Shown: positions 8,341 through 16,075 of the stretch, piece by piece
Position numbering within the stretch: the stretch's first letter is position 1
Layout: each line of letters starts with the position of its first letter
NCBI GenBank assembly: GCA_964398185.1
Contig: CAYNML010000018.1
Location: 14,042 to 78,041, forward strand
DNA: 64,000 bases
Reading direction: 5' to 3'
Source: Fen-1058 sp964398185
GTDB taxonomy: Bacteria > Chloroflexota > Anaerolineae > Fen-1058
Notes under the pieces: generated by a model
Seen by the model: the letters and a program-made list of their open reading frames with translations, nothing else
The model's database searches: none
Told to the model about the DNA's origin: nothing
Program-made: the position numbers and the translations under genes

Positions 8341-9573
8341 ATGCTGACATCCATAAAAATTTCTGGTTACAAAAGCCTGCAAAATTCGACGGCGCACTTT
8401 CAGCCGTTTATCGTTATTGTCGGCAAGAACAATGTTGGCAAAAGCAATTTGTTTGATGCGCTGCGCCTGCTCTCCGATCTCAGCCATATGCCGGCCGCCA
8501 GCGCCTTCAAGCCCGAACGACATCGCGGCGATCCGGTCGAATCTTTCTTTTCCGATCAGAACCCGCGCTTGACATTGGCCTGCGAGTTTGACCTATCGAG
8601 CGCGCCACATCCCTTTGCGCCTGAGAGCGGACTCACTCACCCGCTGCTGTCCTACGAAGCGGAGATCACCTTTAAGAAAGGCGTCCTCGAAGTGGTCACG
8701 GAGAGGCTCAAGGGGCGCACGCCTAACGGCAGACGGCTGCGTCCCTTTATCTCGCTCGAGAAAGACGGCAAAGCGCGCATTGCTGTCAATCGCGATACGG
8801 CCAAATCAGGCAAATCACGCCATTTCCCGGCGCCTGCTGGCCGCTCAGTGTTGACTATGATCGACGATGCCGAACTGTACCCACATGTGGTCGCGCTTGC
8901 TCATGAACTCAGTTCATGGCGCTTTTTCCACTTTGAGCCAGAAGTGCTGCGTGAAGCTTCGCCCGCCATGGACATTCTCGAATTGGAGCCTAATGGGCGG
9001 GGTCTGTCCGGTTTCTACGACACACTCAGCAGCCGTGATCCTGATCGGTTCAAATCGGCTGAGCGCGCTTTGCGGCGTGGCATCCCCGAAGCCAGGGAGA
9101 TTCGCGTACTCGATACCGGCGATCGCCGACGCTTGTTGGCGGTGGTCCGCGATGACGGGCGCGAGTTTACAGCGCGCGTGTTGTCAGACGGCACGCTCAG
9201 GTTTTTGGCGTTGATTGCGCTGGCCTACGCCCCGCAGCCGCCCGGTCTGGTGTGCTTTGAAGAACCGGAGAACGGCGTACATCCGGGACGTTTGTCTTTT
9301 ATCGTCGATACGTTACGCGGTATCAGTCAACGCGGTGCCGAGGGGGGGCGGCGCTCCCAAGTGCTGGTGAACTCACATTCACCTTACCTGGTGGATCTCC
9401 TTGAACCTAACGAGATGCTGGTGGCTTCGTTGACGGACAAGAGTCAGACGCGCTTTGTCTCGGTCGGCTATGATTTATTCACCGGACAACCTGCCCTGAA
9501 GAGTTTCCTGGAGAGCGGCGAACAAACACTGGGCGAACTCTGGTCACAGGGGAGTTTCGATGGCGATGCTTAA
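8341..9573 (+). CDS. AAA family ATPase (SMC/RecF-like, AAA_15/AAA_21 type)
   Basis: A 410-residue ABC-type ATPase. Walker A GKNNVGKSN (28-36), signature LSDGTLRFLAL (281-291), Walker B LVCFEEPENGVHP (303-315) and the H-loop SHSPYL (345-350) are all present. The insert is short with no long coiled coil, unlike true SMC or RecN. GGAGGTG at 8327-8333 is an excellent RBS. The stop overlaps the next gene by 14 bases, so the two are probably co-translated. Proteins of this family with a TOPRIM- or DUF4276-type partner occur in overcoming-lysogeny-like and PARIS-like defence modules. Here the ATPase probably acts as sensor or scaffold and the partner as effector. That role is inference. Confidence 0.85.
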   Translation: MLTSIKISGYKSLQNSTAHFQPFIVIVGKNNVGKSNLFDALRLLSDLSHMPAASAFKPERHRGDPVESFFSDQNPRLTLACEFDLSSAPHPFAPESGLTHPLLSYEAEITFKKGVLEVVTERLKGRTPNGRRLRPFISLEKDGKARIAVNRDTAKSGKSRHFPAPAGRSVLTMIDDAELYPHVVALAHELSSWRFFHFEPEVLREASPAMDILELEPNGRGLSGFYDTLSSRDPDRFKSAERALRRGIPEAREIRVLDTGDRRRLLAVVRDDGREFTARVLSDGTLRFLALIALAYAPQPPGLVCFEEPENGVHPGRLSFIVDTLRGISQRGAEGGRRSQVLVNSHSPYLVDLLEPNEMLVASLTDKSQTRFVSVGYDLFTGQPALKSFLESGEQTLGELWSQGSFDGDA

Positions 9574-10177
9574 GCTGGGCTTTGCCCTAGAGGGCAATAG
9601 TGACTACCCGGTCATACCCGTTCTCGTGCGGCGCACGCTCATGAATGAATTTCCGGGCATCGAACTCGCGCCCGATATGACGCTGCGGCCTCGTAAACGT
9701 GGGCATGGTTTTATCAAGGAGTTGCCGGCTTTTGCGCGGCAGTTATATGACAACGGGGCTGCCGTAGCAGTGGCCGTCGTGGACACCGACAACACGCGTA
9801 TCGGCGAACGGCGCGATCTGCTGCGGGCTGCGATTGCTCAATGCGAAACTCAACGCATACCAATTTGCATCGCCGAAGGACTGGCTGTCCACTCGCTGGA
9901 GGCGTGGCTGTTAGCTGATGAGCGTGCTATTTTGACAGTATTTGACGGTGATTCAGCTTCGGTTCAATTTCCCAACCCGGAAGCCGATCGAAACCCTAAA
10001 ACGACCCTGAATCAGATTGTGCGCACTTTAACCGATGGGCGTGAAGTAACGTTTGCGAACTTTGCTCAGGACCTGGCCGAGATCGTGCGACTGGACGTTC
10101 TGCGTCAACGCTGCCAGCAGTTCGATGAATTTGCCCGCAATCTTATCAATTGTGTACGAGCGTGGCAACGCTGGTAG
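9560..10177 (+). CDS. DUF4276-like protein, TOPRIM-like partner of the AAA ATPase
   Basis: A 205-residue cytoplasmic protein. An N-terminal EGNSD (E11) is followed by VAVVDTDNTR with the acidic pair D75 and D77, and then by EAWLLAD (114-120). This E...DxD...EAWLLAD layout matches DUF4276, which is TOPRIM-like and often encoded next to an ATPase. The acidic residues would bind metal for nuclease or phosphotransfer chemistry. ATG 9560 has GGAG five bases upstream. ATG 9566 is the alternative. The 14-base overlap with the ATPase gene indicates a fixed two-gene module. After its stop the + strand holds no further gene until 10577. Confidence 0.8.
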   Translation: MAMLKLGFALEGNSDYPVIPVLVRRTLMNEFPGIELAPDMTLRPRKRGHGFIKELPAFARQLYDNGAAVAVAVVDTDNTRIGERRDLLRAAIAQCETQRIPICIAEGLAVHSLEAWLLADERAILTVFDGDSASVQFPNPEADRNPKTTLNQIVRTLTDGREVTFANFAQDLAEIVRLDVLRQRCQQFDEFARNLINCVRAWQRW

Positions 10178-10253
10178 GGGCGCCCGGCTCCGCCGTCAAC
10201 CCACACCCGCGCGCGAACTGCTGGAAGACGCACGCCGGCAGTAGCGCACCGAG

Positions 10254-10294
10254 AACAACCTCTCGGAGATTCTCAACCTCCGGGAGGATGTTGT
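10254..10294 (-). terminator. Inverted repeat of the CCTCCGGGAGG family
   Basis: The arms AACAACCTCTCGGAG and CTCCGGGAGGATGTTGTT pair with a small bulge. It lies directly 3' of the peptidase remnant (stop at 10303), where a terminator of that gene would sit. It also follows the DUF4276 gene on the other strand. The rest of 10178-10576 holds only the remnant and unassigned sequence. Confidence 0.55.
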
Positions 10295-10302
10295 TTATCC
10301 CT

Positions 10303-10444
10303 TCAATACCGATCAAGAAACTCCACCGCGATCGGATACATTACCAGTTTATTCTTCAACTTGATGATGCCGTGGCCTTCGTCGTCGAAGACCGGCAGCA
10401 GCGCCTTGTTACTGTGTGCACATTCGTGCGTCGGGATAGCGTAG
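10303..10444 (-). pseudogene. Remnant C-terminus of an S9 prolyl-oligopeptidase-type peptidase
   Basis: The minus strand reads ALLPVFDDEGHGIIKLKNKL, then VMYPIAVEFLDRY and TGA (10305-10303). DEGHG with the catalytic-type histidine, then K-L-x-N, then a ...FLDRY end, is the recognised C-terminal pattern of S9 acyl-aminoacyl peptidases. Upstream of this the frame loses family resemblance and there is no start. About 35 codons of a normally 600-residue gene remain. It flanks the AAA-DUF4276 cassette on the right, just as the remnant at 8190-8339 flanks it on the left. Confidence 0.6.
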
Positions 10445-10576
10445 GGTAATCAGGTACAATTTCTTAGAGACATCTCATCTTTGTAGCGGACAATGGTTTC
10501 AACGTGATTCTCCACCTGCTGCTTAGCCACAGCAGGCCGCTTGATCGTCGTCAGTCCGCATGATGTGGAAGCGAAT

Positions 10577-11419
10577 ATGCACGAATCCTCCAAACCACAA
10601 CCGGGTCCATGGCGGCTTCGCTGGCGGCGTTTTCGCGCACGAGCGCGGCGCGCTGCGCCATTTGTGTCCGGCGTGTTGGCGGCGCTGGTGGCCTTGCTGC
10701 TCTACAACGCGATCGTGCCCGCACCTCAGCCGTTGACCCAGCAGGAAGTCAGCGACACCGTTGCGCAAGCAATGGCTTCGGCCACACCACCCCCCGCTTA
10801 TTCTGCACAGGTCTATCAAGTGATTCGTCCTTCATTGGTGCTCATCCAGACGGAATCAGAAGACGAGGACGGTGAGACCAAGCATGGCCTGGGCAGCGGT
10901 GTCGTCGTCAACGACAGCGGCGCCATCCTCACGAGTTTGCACGTCGTCACCGGAGCCACCAGCATTGAAATCACCTTTGCCGATGGCACCGAAGCGAATG
11001 GGCAGATCATCGTCGAACAGCCTGAGAACGACATCGCCGTGGTGCAGACCGATCAACTGCCCGAAGTGCTGGTGCCGGCCATCCTGGGAAATCCGGCGGC
11101 GATGCGCGTGGGCGATGAAGCCTTCGCGGTGGGCAATCCCTTCGGCTTGTACAGTTCGATGAGTGCCGGGGTGATCTCCGGTTTCGATCGATCGTTCAAG
11201 CCCATCAGCAGCACGATTGAATTGGAGGGGTTGATCCAGATCGACGCAGCAGTGAATCCCGGCAACTCTGGTGGCCCGCTGCTCGCTCGCGACGGAACGG
11301 TTATTGGCATCGTCACCGGCATCGTGAATCCGGCCGAGGAGGATTTCTTCGTCGGCATCGGTTTTGCCGTGCCGATCAATGTGGCGCTGGGCGGCGGCGG
11401 GGGATCGCTGCCATATTAG
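10577..11419 (+). CDS. Membrane-anchored trypsin-like serine protease (HtrA/DegP type, no PDZ)
   Basis: I choose ATG 10577 with GGAAG upstream; the frame opens earlier at a TTG. The 280-residue protein has a basic N-terminus, one membrane anchor (about 28-46) and an S1C protease domain facing outside. The catalytic triad is H122 (LTSLHVVTGA), D152 (ENDIAVVQ) and S231 (NPGNSGGPL). The reading frame ends NVALGGGGGSLPY right where the first PDZ domain of a typical DegP would begin, so this is either a natural PDZ-less form or a truncation. It probably degrades or processes misfolded surface proteins. It stands alone on the + strand before the MoxR cluster. Confidence 0.9.
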   Translation: MHESSKPQPGPWRLRWRRFRARARRAAPFVSGVLAALVALLLYNAIVPAPQPLTQQEVSDTVAQAMASATPPPAYSAQVYQVIRPSLVLIQTESEDEDGETKHGLGSGVVVNDSGAILTSLHVVTGATSIEITFADGTEANGQIIVEQPENDIAVVQTDQLPEVLVPAILGNPAAMRVGDEAFAVGNPFGLYSSMSAGVISGFDRSFKPISSTIELEGLIQIDAAVNPGNSGGPLLARDGTVIGIVTGIVNPAEEDFFVGIGFAVPINVALGGGGGSLPY

Positions 11420-11426
11420 TCATGTC

Positions 11427-11513
11427 GTCTGGTAGTTGAATAGTCTTGTGGTCAACCACCATCAATACGAAGTTGTCTGACTAAATGACTATCGAACTAC
11501 GTGACTACCAGAC
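11427..11513. repeat. Inverted repeat between the protease and moxR genes
   Basis: GTCTGGTAG (11427-11435) is matched by CTACCAGAC (11505-11513), and inner segments GTTGAATAGTC and GACTATCGAAC also pair imperfectly. The structure spans the whole intergenic space. It could be a long imperfect terminator or a small mobile palindrome. Confidence 0.5.
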
Positions 11514-11532
11514 TTCATCAAGGAGACGACTG

Positions 11533-12537
11533 ATGGATCAAACCACGAGCAGCGAGAAGCGCTTGCCGATGGAGCGCGTGCTGTACGAAGTGAAGAAGAT
11601 CATCGTGGGGCAGGATCATCTGCTGGAGCGGATGGTGGTGGCGCTGCTGGCGCGCGGACACATCCTGGTGGAAGGTGTGCCGGGCCTCGCCAAGACGATG
11701 GCCATCAAGACGCTGGCGGAATCGATCGGCGGCGAGTTCAAGCGCATCCAGTTCACGCCCGATCTCGTCCCCGCCGATCTGATCGGCACGCGCATCTACA
11801 ACCAGAAGACGGGTGAGTTCAACACCTCGCTCGGCCCGGTCTTCACCAACCTGCTGCTGGCCGACGAGATCAATCGCGCGCCTGCCAAAGTGCAGAGTGC
11901 TTTGCTGGAAGTGATGCAGGAACATCAGGTGACGATCGGGCGCGAGACGTTCAAGGTTCCCAATCCATTCCTCGTGCTCGCCACGCAGAATCCCATCGAA
12001 ACGGAAGGCACGTACGCGCTGCCCGAAGCGCAGGTCGATCGCTTCATGCTCAAGGTGCTGGTCGGTTATCCCACGACGACCGAAGAGTTCGTGATCGTCG
12101 AGCGCATGACGGGGATGCTGGACGGCGTGCAAAAAGTGCTGACCACCGATCAATTGATCGCGTTGCAGCAGCAAGCCGATCGGGTGTACGTGGACCCGGC
12201 GTTGATCGAATACGCCGTGCGCATGGTGACCGCCACGCGCCAACCGAAAGACTTCGGCCTCAAAGAGCTCGAGCACTACATCATGTTCGGTGCGAGTCCG
12301 CGCGCTTCGATCAATCTGATCCTCACGGCGCGGGCGCTGGCCTTCGTACGCGGGCGCGCTTATGCGCTGCCGCAGGACGTGCTCGACATGGCGTTGGACG
12401 TGCTGCGGCATCGCGTGGTGTTGACGTACGAAGCGCTGTCGGACAACGTGACCAGCGATATATTGCTGCAAAAAATACTCGATCGCATTCCGATCCCGGT
12501 GGTGCCACTGCATGAGCACGTTCGCGTCAATGCTTGA
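11533..12537 (+). CDS. MoxR family AAA+ ATPase
   Basis: The start at ATG 11533 is supported by AAGGAG at 11519-11524. The 334-residue protein has Walker A GVPGLAKT (48-55), the MoxR-typical LLLADEINRAPAKVQSALLE and the sensor region LATQNPIETEGTYALPEAQ. It is the chaperone-like ATPase of the classic MoxR-DUF58-VWA cluster. In that cluster it is thought to remodel or activate VWA proteins, for example in aerotolerance (Bat) or cofactor-insertion loci. It overlaps the DUF58 gene by 26 bases. The four genes from here to 16026 probably form one unit, although a palindrome and a repeat array now interrupt the spacing. Confidence 0.95.
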   Translation: MDQTTSSEKRLPMERVLYEVKKIIVGQDHLLERMVVALLARGHILVEGVPGLAKTMAIKTLAESIGGEFKRIQFTPDLVPADLIGTRIYNQKTGEFNTSLGPVFTNLLLADEINRAPAKVQSALLEVMQEHQVTIGRETFKVPNPFLVLATQNPIETEGTYALPEAQVDRFMLKVLVGYPTTTEEFVIVERMTGMLDGVQKVLTTDQLIALQQQADRVYVDPALIEYAVRMVTATRQPKDFGLKELEHYIMFGASPRASINLILTARALAFVRGRAYALPQDVLDMALDVLRHRVVLTYEALSDNVTSDILLQKILDRIPIPVVPLHEHVRVNA

Positions 12538-13465
12538 TCAGGCCGCGCCCGATCGCGCCGCGCCCGATCGCGCCACGCCCGATCGGATCTTGCAGCGCCT
12601 CGACTGGCAGGTGATCCGCCGGCTGGACGGCATGTTGCAAGGCGATTATCGCAGCCTGTTCTACGGCTACGGCGTGGACTTTGCCGATCTGCGCGAGTAT
12701 CAGCCCGAAGACGATATTCGCTACATCGATTGGAACGTCACCGCGCGGATGGACACGCCCTACGTCCGACAGTACATGGAAGACCGCGAAGTGACCGCGT
12801 GGTTCCTGCTGGACCTCAGCCCGTCCGTCGATTTTGGCACGACGTTGACGCAGAGTGTGAAGCGCACGGTGCTGATCGATTTTGTGACCACACTGGCGCG
12901 CTTGTTGACGCGCCACGGCAACCGCGTCGGCGCGATGTTTTACGACGGCACTGCGCCCCGCATCGCGCGCACCATCCCGGCGCGGGGCGGACGCATTCAG
13001 GTGCTGCGCCTCGTCAACGATCTGCTGAAGCAGCCGCGTTTAGCGCGTGCGCCCTTCACTGATCTGACGCCGTTGTTGAGCGGAGCGCTACACGCCATCA
13101 AGACGCGCTCGTTAGTGTTTATCATTTCAGACTTCATCAGCGCGCCGGGTTGGGAGAAACCGTTGAGCCTGCTCAATCGACGGCACGAAGTGCTGGCGAT
13201 TCGATTGTGGGACCCGCGCGAGATCGATCTGCCGGACATCGGCGCGGTCTACATCGAAGACGCGGAGACGGGCGAGCAGTTGTACGTGGACACGCATGAT
13301 CGCAAATTCCGCGCGCGCTTTGCCGAAGCAGCCCGGCGGCGAGAAGCGGCGTTGAATCAAGCGTTCAGACATGCGGGCGTCGCTGCCTTGTCGCTTGCGA
13401 CAGACGAAGATATGGTGCGCGCCATCGTGCGCTTTGCCGCGCAGCGTCGGCAGCGGAGAAAATGA
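12512..13465 (+). CDS. DUF58 domain protein
   Basis: A 317-residue protein with the DUF58 core: DGMLQGDYRSLFYGYGVDF, then the signature EYQPEDDIRYIDWNVTARM, followed by a VWA-like fold with LLDLSPSVDFG. The N-terminus contains three near-identical five-residue units (APDR repeats), encoded by 15-base tandem repeats at about 12539-12588. The start is uncertain: ATG 12512 or ATG 12530, neither with a clear RBS. Overlap with moxR suggests coupling. In MoxR loci, DUF58 proteins partner the ATPase and the membrane VWA proteins. The exact function is unknown. Confidence 0.9.
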   Translation: MSTFASMLDQAAPDRAAPDRATPDRILQRLDWQVIRRLDGMLQGDYRSLFYGYGVDFADLREYQPEDDIRYIDWNVTARMDTPYVRQYMEDREVTAWFLLDLSPSVDFGTTLTQSVKRTVLIDFVTTLARLLTRHGNRVGAMFYDGTAPRIARTIPARGGRIQVLRLVNDLLKQPRLARAPFTDLTPLLSGALHAIKTRSLVFIISDFISAPGWEKPLSLLNRRHEVLAIRLWDPREIDLPDIGAVYIEDAETGEQLYVDTHDRKFRARFAEAARRREAALNQAFRHAGVAALSLATDEDMVRAIVRFAAQRRQRRK

Positions 13466-13474
13466 AAGTATATC

Positions 13475-13559
13475 CGTCATTGCGAGCCGCGTAGCAGCGA
13501 AGCAATCTCAGGCAATGAAGGAGATTGCTTCGTCGCACACAACGCTCCTCGCAATGACG
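13475..13559. repeat. CGTCATTGCGAG palindromic element, copy 1
   Basis: Outer arms CGTCATTGCGAG and CTCGCAATGACG and inner arms GAAGCAATCTC and GAGATTGCTTCG form a two-tier palindrome of ~85 bases between the DUF58 and first VWA genes. Other copies are at 16841-16983, 18628-18733 and 26497-26597. Confidence 0.8.
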
Positions 13560-13573
13560 TAGGTTAAAGGCAT

Positions 13574-14581
13574 ATGTCTTTCATCTGGCCTATCATGTTG
13601 GTCTTGCTGATATTGATTCCACTCTTCGTCCTGCTGTATCTGCGGACGCAGCGGCGGCGCCAGCGGATCGCCGCGAGTTACGGCAGCATGGGGATGACGC
13701 TCGTCAGTGGACGTGAGCTGGGCTGGCGGCGACACATTCCGATCGCGTTGTTCTTGATCGGCTTGACGATTCTGCTCATTGCGCTGGCACGGCCGCAGAC
13801 GGTGATCAGCTTGCCGCGCATCGAAGGCATCGTCATGCTAACGTTCGATGTGTCCGGCAGCATGGCCGCCGATGATCTGAAGCCGACGCGCATGGAAGCC
13901 GCCAAGGAAGCGGCGCGCCAGTTCGTGCTAAGCCAGCCACGCACGGTGCAGATCGGCGTGGTATCGTTCAGCGACAGCGGCTTCACGGTGCAGGTGCCGA
14001 CCAACGAGCAGGAAGTGATCCTCGCCACGATCGATCGCTTGAAGCCCGAACGCGGCACATCACTGGGCAACGGCATCCTGATGTCGTTGGAGGCGATCGC
14101 CAGGGCGCAGAAAGGCGATGGTTCATCGTATTACACCGATCTCACATTGACGCCCATGCCCACCGCGACGCCCATGCCCAGAGGAACTTACACCTCGGCG
14201 GCCATCGTGCTGCTCACCGACGGCGAGAACACCACCTCGCCCGATCCGCTCGAGGCGACGCAGGCGGCCGTCGATCGAGGGGTGCGCATCCACACGGTCG
14301 GCATTGGCAGCGCCGCCGGATCGATCCTGGAGATCGAAGGTTATTCCATTCGTTCGCAGCTCGACGAAGAGATGCTGCAGCAGATTTCGCGCCTGACGGA
14401 CGGCACTTATTACAACGCCGAGAACGAACAGGAACTGACAGCGATCTACAACCATCTCAATCCGCAGTTGGTGATCAAACCGGAGGAGATGGAAGTGACG
14501 GCAGTGCTGGCGGGGCTCAGCATCGTCATCCTGTTGATCGGCGCAGCGTTTTCACTGATGTGGTTCAGCCGTTTGCCGTGA
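13574..14581 (+). CDS. VWA domain membrane protein (BatA-like)
   Basis: A 335-residue protein. Two N-terminal membrane helices (about 3-22 and 55-72) precede a von Willebrand A domain with an intact MIDAS, DVSGS at 92-96, plus a TDGENTTSPD loop. A proline-rich insert (TPMPTATPMPRG) lies within the domain, and a C-terminal helix (about 308-328) closes it. This is the BatA/BatB topology: the VWA domain lies outside, held by flanking helices. The MIDAS binds a divalent metal and a partner protein. AAAGG precedes ATG 13574. It is paired with the homologous gene at 14947. Confidence 0.92.
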   Translation: MSFIWPIMLVLLILIPLFVLLYLRTQRRRQRIAASYGSMGMTLVSGRELGWRRHIPIALFLIGLTILLIALARPQTVISLPRIEGIVMLTFDVSGSMAADDLKPTRMEAAKEAARQFVLSQPRTVQIGVVSFSDSGFTVQVPTNEQEVILATIDRLKPERGTSLGNGILMSLEAIARAQKGDGSSYYTDLTLTPMPTATPMPRGTYTSAAIVLLTDGENTTSPDPLEATQAAVDRGVRIHTVGIGSAAGSILEIEGYSIRSQLDEEMLQQISRLTDGTYYNAENEQELTAIYNHLNPQLVIKPEEMEVTAVLAGLSIVILLIGAAFSLMWFSRLP

Positions 14582-14930
14582 CGGGCATGACTGCCAGACC
14601 GTCATTCCCGCGTGTAGTTGGCGGGAATCCAATAGCCGCTGGGGTGCTGGATGCCCGACACCAGCACTCGGGCATGACTGCCAGACCGTCATTCCCGCGT
14701 NNNNNNNNNNNNNNNNNNNNNNNNNNNNNNNNNNNNNNNNNNNNNNNNNNNNNNNNNNNNNNNNNNNNNNNNNNNNNNNNNNNNNNNNNNNNNNNNNNNN
14801 GCTGGATGCCCGACACCAGCACTCGGGCATGACTGCCAGACCGTCATTCCCGCGTGCAATTGGCGGGAATCCAATTGCCGCTGGAGCGCTGGATGCCCGA
14901 CACCAGCACTCGGGCATGACAGATTCGCTT
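14582..14930. repeat. CATTCCCGC / GGGCATGAC repeat array, interrupted by an assembly gap
   Basis: Units of ~115 bases made of GTCATTCCCGC...GCGGGAATCCAA, then GCTGGATGCCCGACACCAGC...GGGCATGAC, follow each other in tandem. The 365-base stretch between the two VWA genes holds nothing else. Single units of the same family appear at 27564-27696, 35159-35240 and 45351-45449. The gap at 14701-14800 hides the true copy number. Confidence 0.8.
14701..14800. other. Assembly gap (100 N) between duplicated 55-base ends
   Basis: The 55 bases before the gap (14646-14700) are identical to the 55 after it (14801-14855). This is the appearance of two contig ends that share a k-mer overlap but were scaffolded with a fixed 100-N spacer. 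Because the region is a tandem repeat, the real number of units is unknown. Confidence 0.85.
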
Positions 14931-14946
14931 TAACGGGAGGTAACAA

Positions 14947-16026
14947 ATGGACTTATTGTGGCCCGGCTCTTTGCTTCTGATTGGATTGATTCCGCTGCTG
15001 ATTGCCGTCTACGTGTTGATGCTGCGTCGGCGGCGGCGATCGGCGGTGCGCTATTCCAGTCTGTCATTGGTGCGCGAGGCGCTGCCGCAAAGTGCGCGCT
15101 GGCGGCGGCACGTGCCCTTCGCGTTGTTTCTCGCGGCGATGCTTAGTCTGGTGATCGCCTTGAGCCGCCCGGTGTCGATCGTGGCTGTGCCGACGGGACA
15201 GGTTACCGTCATGCTCGCCATGGATGTCTCGCGCAGTATGTGCGCCACCGACGTCGAGCCTAATCGCTTGCTGGCGGCGGAGGCCGCGGCGATCTCATTC
15301 ATTCAACGGCAGGGGGGCAACACGCAGATCGGGCTGGTGGCCTTTGCCGGTTTTGCGGAGTTGATCCAGCCGCCCACCTCCGATCAAGAAGTGCTGCAAG
15401 ACGCAGTCGAGAGTCTGCTCACCGGGCGCAGAACCGCGATCGGGAGTGGCATCCTCGAAGCCATTGATGCCATCGCCGAGATCGATCCCAACATTGCGCC
15501 CAGCGAGACCGGCGCGACGACGGACATCAAACCTACGCCGGTACCCAAAGGGGCATATGCGCCGGACATCATCGTCGTGTTGACTGACGGCGTGAGCAAT
15601 GCCGGGCCACAGCCACTCGACGCCGCACAGCAGGCCGCCGACCGGGGAATCCGCGTTTATACGATCGGGTTTGGAACCGCCGAGAATGTATCGCTACCGT
15701 CCTGCTATCCGGGACGCGAACCATTCGACGGCAGCCGTCCGAACGGTGGAGGACAATTCGGCGGGGGCCAATTCGGTGGTGGTCAGTATGGCGGATTCCG
15801 CCGGGGCATCGACGAGGAAACGTTGAAGCAAGTGGCGGATATGACGGGCGGCAAGTATTACTCGGCGGAGAGCGCGGGCGAATTGCACGAGGTCTTTCAG
15901 AGCCTGCCTCTGCATTTGATCACGCGGCATGAGACCAGCGAGATCAGCGTGATCTTTGCAGCGCTGGGCGCATTGCTGGCGGCGCTGGCGATCATGCTCT
16001 CCATGTTGTGGCAGCCGCTGGCGTGA
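14947..16026 (+). CDS. VWA domain membrane protein (BatA/BatB-like), second copy
   Basis: A 359-residue paralogue of the 13574 protein with the same layout: N-terminal helices (about 5-25 and 56-72), MIDAS DVSRS (93-97), a TDGVSNAGP loop and a C-terminal helix (about 330-352). A glycine-rich insert with three GGGQ(F/Y) units (about 15742-15792) lies in the VWA domain and is absent from its neighbour. GGGAGG gives a strong RBS. Tandem VWA proteins downstream of MoxR-DUF58 are usual and may form a hetero-oligomer. A perfect bidirectional terminator follows. Confidence 0.92.
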   Translation: MDLLWPGSLLLIGLIPLLIAVYVLMLRRRRRSAVRYSSLSLVREALPQSARWRRHVPFALFLAAMLSLVIALSRPVSIVAVPTGQVTVMLAMDVSRSMCATDVEPNRLLAAEAAAISFIQRQGGNTQIGLVAFAGFAELIQPPTSDQEVLQDAVESLLTGRRTAIGSGILEAIDAIAEIDPNIAPSETGATTDIKPTPVPKGAYAPDIIVVLTDGVSNAGPQPLDAAQQAADRGIRVYTIGFGTAENVSLPSCYPGREPFDGSRPNGGGQFGGGQFGGGQYGGFRRGIDEETLKQVADMTGGKYYSAESAGELHEVFQSLPLHLITRHETSEISVIFAALGALLAALAIMLSMLWQPLA

Positions 16027-16032
16027 GATTTG

Positions 16033-16065
16033 ACCCTCCCGGAGGTTCTGAACCTCCGGGAGGGT
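16033..16065. terminator. Perfect bidirectional terminator palindrome
   Basis: ACCCTCCCGGAGGTT (16033-16047) and its exact complement (16051-16065) around a 3-base loop. It sits between the converging stops at 16026 (+) and 16076 (-). It is the cleanest copy of the CCTCCCGGAGG family. Confidence 0.75.
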
Positions 16066-16075
16066 GCACGCCCGC

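Noticed and set aside
14582..14930. CRISPR array
   Set aside because: The repeated unit is ~115 bases of nested palindromes with no unique spacers and no cas genes nearby.
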